From the NCBI GenBank assembly GCA_013375455.1, contig JABXJT010000046.1:1-39415 (forward strand): a stretch of DNA of 39,415 bases, in the 5' to 3' direction. Shown piece by piece: positions 7,570 through 15,219 of the stretch. The position numbers and the translations under genes are program-made. The first letter of the stretch is position 1; the number at the start of each line of letters is the position of its first letter. The notes under the pieces are model-generated. The model did no database searches and was not told the origin of the DNA. It saw nothing but the letters and a program-made list of their open reading frames with translations. This DNA is from Candidatus Helarchaeota archaeon. GTDB lineage: Archaea > Asgardarchaeota > Lokiarchaeia > Helarchaeales > HEL-GB-A.

Positions 7570-8127
7570 TTGACCACACTTGAAGAGTTAAGCGATATTA
7601 AACGAAAAAGACTTCAAGAAGAAAACCTGGCACTCATTCTTCTATTTCTTTTTATTGCATTCGCATATGCTGGAGGTGCTTTGAAAGAATACTTCTATAT
7701 AGCGTATTTGGTATATATAAGCATTGTAGGCGGGGTTATTTTATGGCTTGGATATCTCCGATCACTCCGATGCCCTAATTGTTTACAAAAGTTGGAATAT
7801 AGACGAGATCTAAATGATACATCATCAGCTCTCTTCTACTGTGAAAATTGTGGGTATCTTGAACTCCCTCCTTCACCTTCTCAAGGTGCCAAACAGGCAC
7901 TTCCAACTTCTTCATATGAAAAAGAAAAAATCATTGGTATTTGTATGGTTTGTGATTTACCCATCACTGAATTTGAACAGCAACTCAAATGTCCGTCCTG
8001 TTACTCGCTGGCGCATGAAACCCATCTCTTAGAATGGGCCAAAATTAAGGGGCATTGCCCGCATTGTAATTCTTCTTTGAAGCATATTCCAATCAGAGAT
8101 GCAATAATAGTAGGGAGAGAGTTTTGA
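7570..8127 (+). CDS. Membrane-anchored zinc-ribbon/RING-like protein, copy 2
   Basis: A 185-residue paralogue of the preceding gene, with the same order: amphipathic N-terminus (LEELSDIKRKRLQEE), two membrane helices, zinc ribbon (CPNC ... CENC), Pro-rich linker, then the RING-like C-terminus with CMVC, CPSC, HETH, W and CPHC. It starts with TTG ten bases after copy 1. Its stop overlaps the TTG start of copy 3 in the tetranucleotide TTGA, which implies translational coupling. The RING part is far more conserved than the membrane part, also at silent sites. Confidence 0.82.
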   Translation: MTTLEELSDIKRKRLQEENLALILLFLFIAFAYAGGALKEYFYIAYLVYISIVGGVILWLGYLRSLRCPNCLQKLEYRRDLNDTSSALFYCENCGYLELPPSPSQGAKQALPTSSYEKEKIIGICMVCDLPITEFEQQLKCPSCYSLAHETHLLEWAKIKGHCPHCNSSLKHIPIRDAIIVGREF

Positions 8128-8729
8128 CCGCGATTGAAGAGTTAAGAGAGATCAAACGAAGGCGAATTCGAGCTTTCAAATTATATTTAAGCATTGGAGG
8201 GAATTTAGTTATTTCTATGGTGCCATTTTTTAGTGGATTATTCGCCATTGGATTGGACCTTGAGATTTGCCTTTTTATCATATTAATAATAATTATTGTA
8301 TCTTTAAGCATTTGGGGTGGGCTCGGTATGTGGTCTGGTAAATTCAAAACAATACAGTGTCCTAATTGTTTGTGTAAGTTGGAATTTATGATTGTCTATG
8401 CAGATGGAAATCTCTTTAATATTTCAGCAAGTCGATTCTATTGTGAAAATTGTGGATTTCTTGAAATCCCTCCCCCACCTTCTCAAGGCACAGAAAATGC
8501 ACATCCAATTTCTTATCGTGAAAATGGAAAAATCATTGGAATTTGCATGGTTTGTAACCTACCCATAACTGAATTCGAACAGCAGCTCAAATGCCCATCC
8601 TGTTCCTCGCTTGCACATGAAACTCATCTCTTGGAATGGGCCAAAATTAAGGGATATTGCCCGCATTGTAATTCCACCTTGAAGCATATTCTAATCAGAG
8701 ATTTAACATTGGTAGGGAGAGTTTCTTGA
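8124..8729 (+). CDS. Membrane-anchored zinc-ribbon/RING-like protein, copy 3
   Basis: A 201-residue paralogue with the same domain order. The membrane hairpin differs strongly in sequence (LVISMVPFFSGLF and CLFIILIIIIV segments) and the zinc ribbon is wider between its Cys pairs. The RING-like end keeps every ligand (CMVC, CPSC, H-x2-H, CPHC) and the Trp. Its TTG start overlaps the stop of copy 2, and its own stop overlaps the start of copy 4, in both cases as TTGA. Confidence 0.82.
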   Translation: MTAIEELREIKRRRIRAFKLYLSIGGNLVISMVPFFSGLFAIGLDLEICLFIILIIIIVSLSIWGGLGMWSGKFKTIQCPNCLCKLEFMIVYADGNLFNISASRFYCENCGFLEIPPPPSQGTENAHPISYRENGKIIGICMVCNLPITEFEQQLKCPSCSSLAHETHLLEWAKIKGYCPHCNSTLKHILIRDLTLVGRVS

Positions 8730-9271
8730 CCGAGCTTGAAGAGTTAAGTGAGATTAAACGAAGGAAAAATCGATTTATTAAACTTGTAATCATCATTGGA
8801 CCGATAGAATTTATTTCCCTTATGCTCGGATGTGCCTTTAATAGATGGGATTGTTATTCAATAACGTTGGTATGTATAGGGATACTAGGCGGTTTTGGTT
8901 TTTGGGCTGGGGAATTCGACAAAATTCCTTGTCCATATTGTACTCACGAATTGGAATATAACGTGAAGATCTTAAATCTATCCGAAAGTCACTTTTATTG
9001 CGAGAATTGTGGGATTCTAAATCTTCCACCCGCGTATTCTGGCGCTACCGAACCTGCAACACCAAGTTACTATCGTGAGAAAGGGAAAATCATTGGAAAT
9101 TGCATTGTTTGTAACTTATCCATCACTGAATTTGAAGAGCAGCTCATTTGTCCATTTTGTTTCTCGCTGGCGCACGAAACCCATCTCTTGGAATGGGTCA
9201 AAATTAAGGGGTATTGCCCGCATTGTAATGCCCCCTTAAATAATAATTTGAAAAAAATTTACCATGATTGA
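8726..9271 (+). CDS. Membrane-anchored zinc-ribbon/RING-like protein, copy 4
   Basis: A 181-residue last member of the array. It has two membrane helices, a zinc ribbon (CPYC ... CENC) and the RING-like end (CIVC, CPFC, HETH, W, CPHC). Its last 14 residues (NAPLNNNLKKIYHD) do not match the tails of copies 2 and 3. The stop codon abuts an IS605-type hairpin, so the 3' end may have been altered by an insertion. TTG start, coupled to copy 3. Confidence 0.8.
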   Translation: MTELEELSEIKRRKNRFIKLVIIIGPIEFISLMLGCAFNRWDCYSITLVCIGILGGFGFWAGEFDKIPCPYCTHELEYNVKILNLSESHFYCENCGILNLPPAYSGATEPATPSYYREKGKIIGNCIVCNLSITEFEEQLICPFCFSLAHETHLLEWVKIKGYCPHCNAPLNNNLKKIYHD

Positions 9272-9310
9272 AAGCCACTTCCTTTAGGGAGTGGATGAGT
9301 TAAAAATACC
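9272..9310 (+). mobile_element. IS605-type right-end hairpin remnant 1
   Basis: CCACTTCC (9275-9282) pairs with GGGAGTGG (9287-9294, one G-T pair) around TTTA and is followed by ATGAGTTA. The AAGCC-stem-TTTAGG-stem-GGATGAG layout is typical of IS200/IS605-family right ends, where the RNA also forms the 3' scaffold of the TnpB guide RNA. No tnpB lies directly upstream, so this is a relic. Confidence 0.45.
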
Positions 9311-9421
9311 TTGAAAAGAAGTTGAGCAAGAAAATTTCTTTGCAGTGACTCTTAGAATACTTTCAGGTATCTCTCATACTTTTATAGGATAGAATCCCTT
9401 TATAGTATAAGTAACTTAGGT

Positions 9422-9535
9422 TGCTTAACTACCGTAGGGACTACGGGAAGTCACGCCTCTGGAGATCGTGTAAGACCTGCATTCGCGGGCAGTGGTCAAG
9501 GAAGGAGGAATCCATCTGCCTTGAGGCAGTGGTAG
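9422..9535 (+). pseudogene. tnpB 3' remnant with second IS605-type right end
   Basis: One frame from 9422 to the TAG at 9533-9535 encodes a short tail including TVGTTGSHASGDRVRPAF and ending ALRQW. It has the Gly/Ser/Arg-rich style of many TnpB C-termini. The last codons overlap a hairpin CCATCTGCC (9512-9520)/GGCAGTGG (9525-9532, one bulged T) followed by TAGTTCAA, the expected right-end structure. The catalytic domain is absent, so this is a deletion remnant. The identification rests on pattern memory rather than alignment. Confidence 0.45.
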
Positions 9536-9626
9536 TTCAAGTGGAACTTGAATCATAAATAACTTCTCTCAGGATTAATGAGTGACGTGAAACGGTGGTT
9601 TTACGACGTTACAACGAGTTTAGCAC
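9536..9626. other. Rest of the intergenic relic region
   Basis: Together with 9311-9421 this completes a roughly 350-base stretch without an intact gene between the RING-like array and the convergent membrane-protein gene. Apart from the two IS605-type ends and the tnpB tail, I see no further coding or RNA feature. A short inverted repeat (GTTCAAG at 9535-9541, CTTGAAT at 9547-9553) is present. Confidence 0.5.
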
Positions 9627-10430
9627 CTAATAATATCCCATAAAAAAGGGTATAGAAAATTGGAGGATATAAGGGAGCGTATAACTCACGATAAGGAGTG
9701 TAGCCACGGTGGAAAGCCGGACTTCTTTCTTTTGAAGTGCCAAGGTGAAGGCTATTATCCCCACAAATATCATAATGCTGGTACGAATGAGCATACGTTC
9801 GAGGGTCCAAAAGCCAATGGGTTGGATATAAGTCGCGAAATCAGGGATTTGGGGTCGGACAAGGAAGTTAAAATAGTCATTAGTTGTACCTCCCATTATG
9901 GCGATTCCGCCCGTAAAAATCAGAAGGAGTTTTTTTCGCTCCCTGTCGAAAACTCTTTCCTGGCGGGTAGATCGTGCGAGAAAGTCCACGTTGTAGTAGG
10001 AGCTAACAAAATAGGTCGCCATAATCAAATATCGTAAGGGGATTGCAAGAGCCCAATACGTGAAGAGAAAAACCGCACTGATGGGATGTACGGGGACTAT
10101 ACCATAAATTCCAAACTCCCATCGTAAAATCCAAGGTTCTCCAATCCAAAATAAACGACCTGTGGATAGGGAATCGATGAGGCCATCAAATACAAGGAAA
10201 AAAAAGATAATAGAGAAGAGACGTATTGGGGTTACCCCTAATCTTGGAAGAAGGAGCGATAAAAATAGCCAAGCTATCATAAACAATGGAAAAAGATCGA
10301 ACCCCTGTTTTGTTATTACGTTAACCCCTATTATTATTAACGTATATGTGGTCATTAACTGAATATAGAATGACTTCCATCGCGAATCGATGGAGGTCGC
10401 GAACCTATATTTTATAGGCTTTTTATCCAT
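9627..10430 (-). CDS. Polytopic membrane protein, unknown function
   Basis: A 267-residue protein with about seven hydrophobic segments, a Lys/Arg-rich N-terminus and a basic cytoplasmic loop near the middle (RSTRQERVFDRERKKL). I recognise no family motif. Asp and Asn residues lie next to membrane segments (VFDGLIDSLS and GGTTNDYFNF), which could line a polar site. It lies just downstream of the secreted peptidase gene on the same strand with a 32-base gap, so they may share a transcript. A role in export or anchoring of that peptidase is possible but unsupported. Confidence 0.72.
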   Translation of the reverse strand: MDKKPIKYRFATSIDSRWKSFYIQLMTTYTLIIIGVNVITKQGFDLFPLFMIAWLFLSLLLPRLGVTPIRLFSIIFFFLVFDGLIDSLSTGRLFWIGEPWILRWEFGIYGIVPVHPISAVFLFTYWALAIPLRYLIMATYFVSSYYNVDFLARSTRQERVFDRERKKLLLIFTGGIAIMGGTTNDYFNFLVRPQIPDFATYIQPIGFWTLERMLIRTSIMIFVGIIAFTLALQKKEVRLSTVATLLIVSYTLPYILQFSIPFFMGYY

Positions 10431-10462
10431 GATGGTTTTATGATTTGCAAATTTTTAAAATT

Positions 10463-13204
10463 TTATCGAAGAAAAACCAACTTGTTTTTCTTTTTGTTTA
10501 TGATGCTTATAGCGGTAACTAACCCGATGATGATGAAGATAAGTGAAAAACCAGGAATGCCTCCGCCACCAGGTGTTGGCTCTTGTGTAATTGTGAGATT
10601 ATAATGCATGTTATTTTCATAGTTAAAGACCATTATATAATAAAATCCCGTAATAGTTGGGGTAAATATTATTTGATCTTGATTCCCTATTTCAGTACTC
10701 CAGTCAATATAGTTGAGCAAGTCATCCAACAAGTATAAATCTAAATCTCCCTCTGAAACGTTGTAATCTAAAGTAATAGTAATTTGATAGCCCACTTGGG
10801 CGTATATTTCAAATATATCCCAATCAATTGCTGTCAAATTGGTATATACGGCGCCAATCGTCAGATATACTGCCTCATCAAACCAATCATTCTCTTCGTA
10901 AATGTCATCCCAGATCTCAGTTGTTTCATTAATACAGAGCGTGTAATTTAGATTAATCTCGTAGGCATCTACCTCGATAGAATAATTCCCAGCTGCAGGA
11001 ACGTTATAAAATATATATTCGTTATCCGTGAAAGATACACTGAAGGCAACTATGAACTGACTTGAATTGTATAGATATAGATCAATATCACCCTCCGCAT
11101 GATCAAAATAAAGCGAAATATTAATCCAGGTACTACTTGGCAATGAGATATTATAGAAATCGCTATTAATACATGTTAAATTCGTATAAATCACATATCC
11201 AGGCAATATCGTCGCAGTATTGAAATCGTTATTATATTCATAGACATCATCTACCCAAGATACTTTGGCAATAAGCGAATAGTTATCGTTATTTTGGTAG
11301 TCATGAACCTGAATGATATACCATCCAGTATAATCTGCACTTAACAAAATATTTTCATGATCAGCGGCGGTATGGCTTGCATCTAGCGAAATATTAAAGG
11401 CATCCCATAAATCTAAGTCTAAATCTCCTTCTGCATAATCAAATTCAATCGTTATGTTGATCAACCATCCTGCCGTAGCCCAAAATGCGTAGAAATCATC
11501 ATCTTGACAGATTAAATTCGAATAGAGGGTATTATTATCGATAAATGCGGCATTAGGGAAATCATCGTTTTCTTCAAAAATATCGTCATTCCAAAAGAGC
11601 GTCTCAATGTACAAATCATATGAAACGTAAGGATTGGGCGTGTATTGGCTTACTATTATTGTATAGTTACCTGATAATAAGGGATTATGGTAAATATATT
11701 CATTATCATCAAAACTTTCACTAAATTCGACTTCAGTTCCAGTGGGATCGTATAGATATAAATCGATATCATTTGTAATATAGTCAAATAAAAGAAAAAT
11801 ATCAATTTCATTTCCCACATCGAGTGTAATATTAAAAAAATCATACTCTACGGAGTAATTTCCGTCAATAACTAGATTATTGTAATATCCAGGAGTAATC
11901 GCGGCAGCTTCATCAAACCAATCGTTCTCTTCATAAAGATCATCCGCTTGAATAGAGGTACCGTTATTGTAATAATTTATCAAGAATTCATCCCACTTAA
12001 GATCCTGAGCAAACGTGGTATCGTTGTAGGTGTCGGAATAATCGAGAGAAGTTCGTGGAAAATAGATGCTCAATCCATGCGCCCCAGCTCGAGAGCTTGA
12101 ATGAGCTTCTTCTATAACAATCCCTGATATATTGTTCATCAAATATTGAGCAGATGTCACGACTGGTCCGCTGCAATAGGTTTGGATTTTTTGCGCGAAA
12201 TCATATAAATCGATATAAGACACTTCATCGAATTCCTGAGACGCGGCTCTTGCGGTATCAATGTCACTTTTTTGACCTGCAGCTATAGTCGCGTTCAAAT
12301 CGGTTATAAATAAATTCAAACTGTTGATAAATTCAGTAGATAATGCATTTGCTGCCGCTTGTGTTATGTCATCAAAAGGGCTTGAATAAAAATTACCATA
12401 TTTTATTACAATCTGCTGGCCTAATTGCTGAGGCGTGGCGGTGGGATTTACTCTTAAATAATTCAAAATATCATCGTAAGGATAGCCATCACCTGGCTCA
12501 AGTTCTTCAGAACCAATAATGACATCAACATAATCCTTTAATTGATAATGAACTTCGGTCGCGCCCATTAAACACGCATCGAACCCCACTAAATTTACAA
12601 AATTAGTCGACAGAACTGATGCGACTTCGGAAAGCGTCAAATAGTCATAACTATTGCTATCATCCCAACAAACGCCTCCAAGGCTATTTCCGTACATGAC
12701 ACCAGAACCGTGGTCCCAAAGTATCAATGCATAATTATCTGCAGGATAATTTGCCTTAGCCCATTGAATAAAACTTTGTAACGTGCTAGCAGAACCCATA
12801 TTTACCTCTCCCATATCTTGGACGACCGTTGAACTTATAGAACTTACGGAAAAATCTTTTGTAACATAAAAGCGTTTCGTACCCGTCCAATCACCATTAG
12901 ATGAGTCATATCCAGAGATTCGATCCATCTGGACGACGATATTTATGTTTGAATCACTTCCCTCCTCTTCCATTTCATTCATATCGTCAATTCCAGCTCC
13001 TTCTAAATTGCAATCAGCATCTAAATATACCATAAATGTCCAATCTTTCGAACCTGATGAAATTTCAAGCATGGAATTAAAATTTTTATCATTTGATCTC
13101 ATAACACCATTTGATATATTCAATAAATTACAATATAAGACCAAAATCCCGAGAAATAACGAAGCAAAAAAGATTATCTTTAAAAAACAATAGAATTTTC
13201 TCAT
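10463..13204 (-). CDS. Secreted clostripain-family (C11) peptidase with PPC-like repeats
   Basis: A 913-residue surface or secreted protein. An N-terminal hydrophobic segment (residues 10-28) acts as signal or anchor. The C11 peptidase domain follows, with WTFMVYLDADCNLE near 55-68, the catalytic His165 in WDHGSG and catalytic Cys211 in FDACLMG. The family cleaves after basic residues. From about residue 415 come four repeats of roughly 110-120 residues, each opening with D-x-Y/F-E-x-N-D and containing EGDLDLYLYD-like and GxYxIxVxxY-like strands. They resemble bacterial pre-peptidase C-terminal (PPC) beta domains. The C-terminus is tripartite (GIPGFSL, a membrane helix, then KKK), like PGF-CTERM-type sorting signals. 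The repeats are acidic and rich in potential Asn glycosylation sites. Confidence 0.9.
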   Translation of the reverse strand: MRKFYCFLKIIFFASLFLGILVLYCNLLNISNGVMRSNDKNFNSMLEISSGSKDWTFMVYLDADCNLEGAGIDDMNEMEEEGSDSNINIVVQMDRISGYDSSNGDWTGTKRFYVTKDFSVSSISSTVVQDMGEVNMGSASTLQSFIQWAKANYPADNYALILWDHGSGVMYGNSLGGVCWDDSNSYDYLTLSEVASVLSTNFVNLVGFDACLMGATEVHYQLKDYVDVIIGSEELEPGDGYPYDDILNYLRVNPTATPQQLGQQIVIKYGNFYSSPFDDITQAAANALSTEFINSLNLFITDLNATIAAGQKSDIDTARAASQEFDEVSYIDLYDFAQKIQTYCSGPVVTSAQYLMNNISGIVIEEAHSSSRAGAHGLSIYFPRTSLDYSDTYNDTTFAQDLKWDEFLINYYNNGTSIQADDLYEENDWFDEAAAITPGYYNNLVIDGNYSVEYDFFNITLDVGNEIDIFLLFDYITNDIDLYLYDPTGTEVEFSESFDDNEYIYHNPLLSGNYTIIVSQYTPNPYVSYDLYIETLFWNDDIFEENDDFPNAAFIDNNTLYSNLICQDDDFYAFWATAGWLINITIEFDYAEGDLDLDLWDAFNISLDASHTAADHENILLSADYTGWYIIQVHDYQNNDNYSLIAKVSWVDDVYEYNNDFNTATILPGYVIYTNLTCINSDFYNISLPSSTWINISLYFDHAEGDIDLYLYNSSQFIVAFSVSFTDNEYIFYNVPAAGNYSIEVDAYEINLNYTLCINETTEIWDDIYEENDWFDEAVYLTIGAVYTNLTAIDWDIFEIYAQVGYQITITLDYNVSEGDLDLYLLDDLLNYIDWSTEIGNQDQIIFTPTITGFYYIMVFNYENNMHYNLTITQEPTPGGGGIPGFSLIFIIIGLVTAISIINKKKNKLVFLR

Positions 13205-13371
13205 TTTCTTCCTCTCGTTCTCTGAATTTAAATACTCTTGAATTTACAAATGTTTATAATTATATATTAATCAGTCATTTATATCTGATTATATGAAACG
13301 GATCATTAAATAATGCAATCTAAATCACTTTACTAATTTGATTTTTTAGAAGTATCAATAGGTTGAATTAA

Positions 13372-14904
13372 ATGGGGCTTCCAAGAATTCTGGCGATGCG
13401 GCTTTCAAAATTCATTAAAAATTTCATTACACGCCCTTTCAAAGATCCAATAACGACGCAAGAAAACCTATTTCGTGAATTGATTCGTCGAAATCAAAAG
13501 ACTATTTTTGGAAAACGCCATAAATTTACTCAAATCCATTCTATCAAACAATTCCAAAAAAATTGCCCCATTACCAGTTACGAAGATTATGAATCCTACA
13601 TAAAAATGATCCTAGAAGGGAAATCAGGTGTATTAACAACTGCTAAGCAAGTGTATTGGGGTCAAACGAGTGGAACCTCAGGGACTCCGAAACTCATTCC
13701 CATTGTCAATCATACGTTTAAAACCGTGAATTTATCCAATATTATTCTATTTGTTTCATATATCGCTGAAGATCCACCGAATAATTCTCGATTTTTAGAC
13801 GGGAAAAGTTGTCATCTGGCCGCCTATCCCATCCTTCGCTATGAAGGAAAATTACCTGTTGGTTATGGCACCGGACTTTTCTCATATCCCCGCGGTGGAA
13901 CAGAAATATGGAAATATTTCACGAGATTCAAATTATACATTCCCATTCACCTTTTCAAGATAAAAAATATTGAAAAACGTTATTTTCAATTAACCAAGGA
14001 GATCATACACAAAGATTTCCGTCTATTTTCAGGCGTCCCCTCAATTGTCACGAATGCCTTTGAAAAAATTTTAGAAAATAGCTCTAAATTTGGTGTCCAG
14101 GCTCGTAAAATAAGAGATATTTTCCCAAATTACAATTTTAGCATGTTTGGTGGGGTGCCCGCAAAATTCTATATAAAAAAGTTAGAGACTATTGTTGGTC
14201 GTAAAATAGATTACCGAGAGCAGATATCTGCGACGGAAGGTGTATTTGGAATCCAGTTACAGGAAGCCCCTGGCTTTACCCCGATGGTCAATGCCAACTT
14301 CTTTGAATTCATTCCTGTCAAAAATTCAGATGATCGCTGCCTGATAAATGAAATCAAGAAAAATGAAGAATATTTTCTCGTCATCTCAGCTCATAATGGT
14401 CTATATGCATATAATGTAGGGGATATTATTAAATTTATTTCTGATGACCCGCCCCTATTTGTCTTCTCATCTCGTAAAGGGGTAGTAAATCTTGTAGATG
14501 AAAAAATTTCCTATGATGATATTTTATTCGCAATAAACCACGCTAATGAAGAGTTCAATGTGGTTCTTACAGATTTTTCGGCCGTAGGATTACGGTCTCC
14601 ATATTTTCATTATCTCTTCATTATAGAATTTGCGTCTAATCACCAGCCTGCCTCGTATTTAGACTATCTAAAAGCACTTGATACTTTTTTACAGAAAGCC
14701 AATGATGTCTACAGGTACTTTCGCCAAGATATAGGTATTTTAAAGTCACCCAAACTGTGGATTCTCCATCCTGGAAGTTTTTCTAAGGCACTAGAAGAAA
14801 GAAGTCGTCAAGGTGCCCCCCGTGAGCAACTTAAATTACCTCACTTAACTGATGACCCTGCATTTATGAAAAACTTTGAAGCAAATATAAAAAAGGAAGT
14901 ATAA
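13372..14904 (+). CDS. GH3-family acyl-adenylating enzyme 1
   Basis: A 510-residue member of the GH3 branch of the ANL adenylate-forming superfamily. In plants GH3 enzymes activate a carboxylic acid with ATP and join it to an amino acid; archaeal members are uncharacterised. Family marks are TIFGKRHKFTQIHSIKQF near residue 43, the ATP-binding TSGTSGTPKLIP near 99, YREQISATEGVFG near 282, and YNVGDIIKF near 345. No membrane segment or carrier domain is present. It stands at the left edge of the radical SAM island and has a close paralogue at 22260. A role in activating an acyl group for the radical SAM/beta-oxidation genes is inference. Confidence 0.88.
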   Translation: MGLPRILAMRLSKFIKNFITRPFKDPITTQENLFRELIRRNQKTIFGKRHKFTQIHSIKQFQKNCPITSYEDYESYIKMILEGKSGVLTTAKQVYWGQTSGTSGTPKLIPIVNHTFKTVNLSNIILFVSYIAEDPPNNSRFLDGKSCHLAAYPILRYEGKLPVGYGTGLFSYPRGGTEIWKYFTRFKLYIPIHLFKIKNIEKRYFQLTKEIIHKDFRLFSGVPSIVTNAFEKILENSSKFGVQARKIRDIFPNYNFSMFGGVPAKFYIKKLETIVGRKIDYREQISATEGVFGIQLQEAPGFTPMVNANFFEFIPVKNSDDRCLINEIKKNEEYFLVISAHNGLYAYNVGDIIKFISDDPPLFVFSSRKGVVNLVDEKISYDDILFAINHANEEFNVVLTDFSAVGLRSPYFHYLFIIEFASNHQPASYLDYLKALDTFLQKANDVYRYFRQDIGILKSPKLWILHPGSFSKALEERSRQGAPREQLKLPHLTDDPAFMKNFEANIKKEV

Positions 14905-14905
14905 T

Positions 14906-15145
14906 TTAACGATCGGTTTTCTTTTTACTGCCTCCTGACCTGAAGAGGATTGTAATCAACCCGAAGATGCCCCATATGTTTATTAGTTTAATGGTTTCAT
15001 CTCGACCCCATTTTTCATACGCCTGTTCAACCCTTTTTTTCATAAAAAACGAAAACAAAACCAAAGTGGGTAGAATTATAATTGAAAATATGAAAAGAGT
15101 GAAGGAGAAAACACGCGCAAAATATATTTCATTCTTCTTTTTCAT
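14906..15145 (-). CDS. Small single-span membrane protein of radical SAM island (A)
   Basis: 79 residues: a basic N-terminus, one long hydrophobic helix (about residues 9-35), then a cytoplasmic amphipathic tail with AYEKWGRDETIKLINIWG and a second hydrophobic patch FGLITILF. The +RR/KK...GRDExIKLxNxxGxFGLxxIL pattern recurs in three other tiny proteins, all next to B12-type radical SAM genes. This one is divergent from radical SAM gene 1 with a 74-base gap that must hold both promoters. No known family comes to mind. It may anchor the enzyme at the membrane. Confidence 0.72.
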   Translation of the reverse strand: MKKKNEIYFARVFSFTLFIFSIIILPTLVLFSFFMKKRVEQAYEKWGRDETIKLINIWGIFGLITILFRSGGSKKKTDR

Positions 15146-15219
15146 TGTAAATAGAAAAAGAATCTCAAAATAAAAAAATAATGTAAAAAGACCGAATAAA
15201 TAAAGTCAAGGAAACTGGA

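Noticed and set aside
8093..8347. Minus-strand 84-residue frame across RING copies 2 and 3
   Set aside because: It lies antisense to well-supported genes that have conserved zinc motifs.
6939..9271. The four-copy array as a phage or IS duplication
   Set aside because: No integrase, transposase or flanking target repeats bound the array. The IS605 remnants lie only at one end.
9660..10037. Plus-strand 125-residue frame antisense to the membrane protein gene
   Set aside because: The minus-strand frame gives coherent membrane helices and covers more. The plus-strand product has no hydrophobic pattern or motif.
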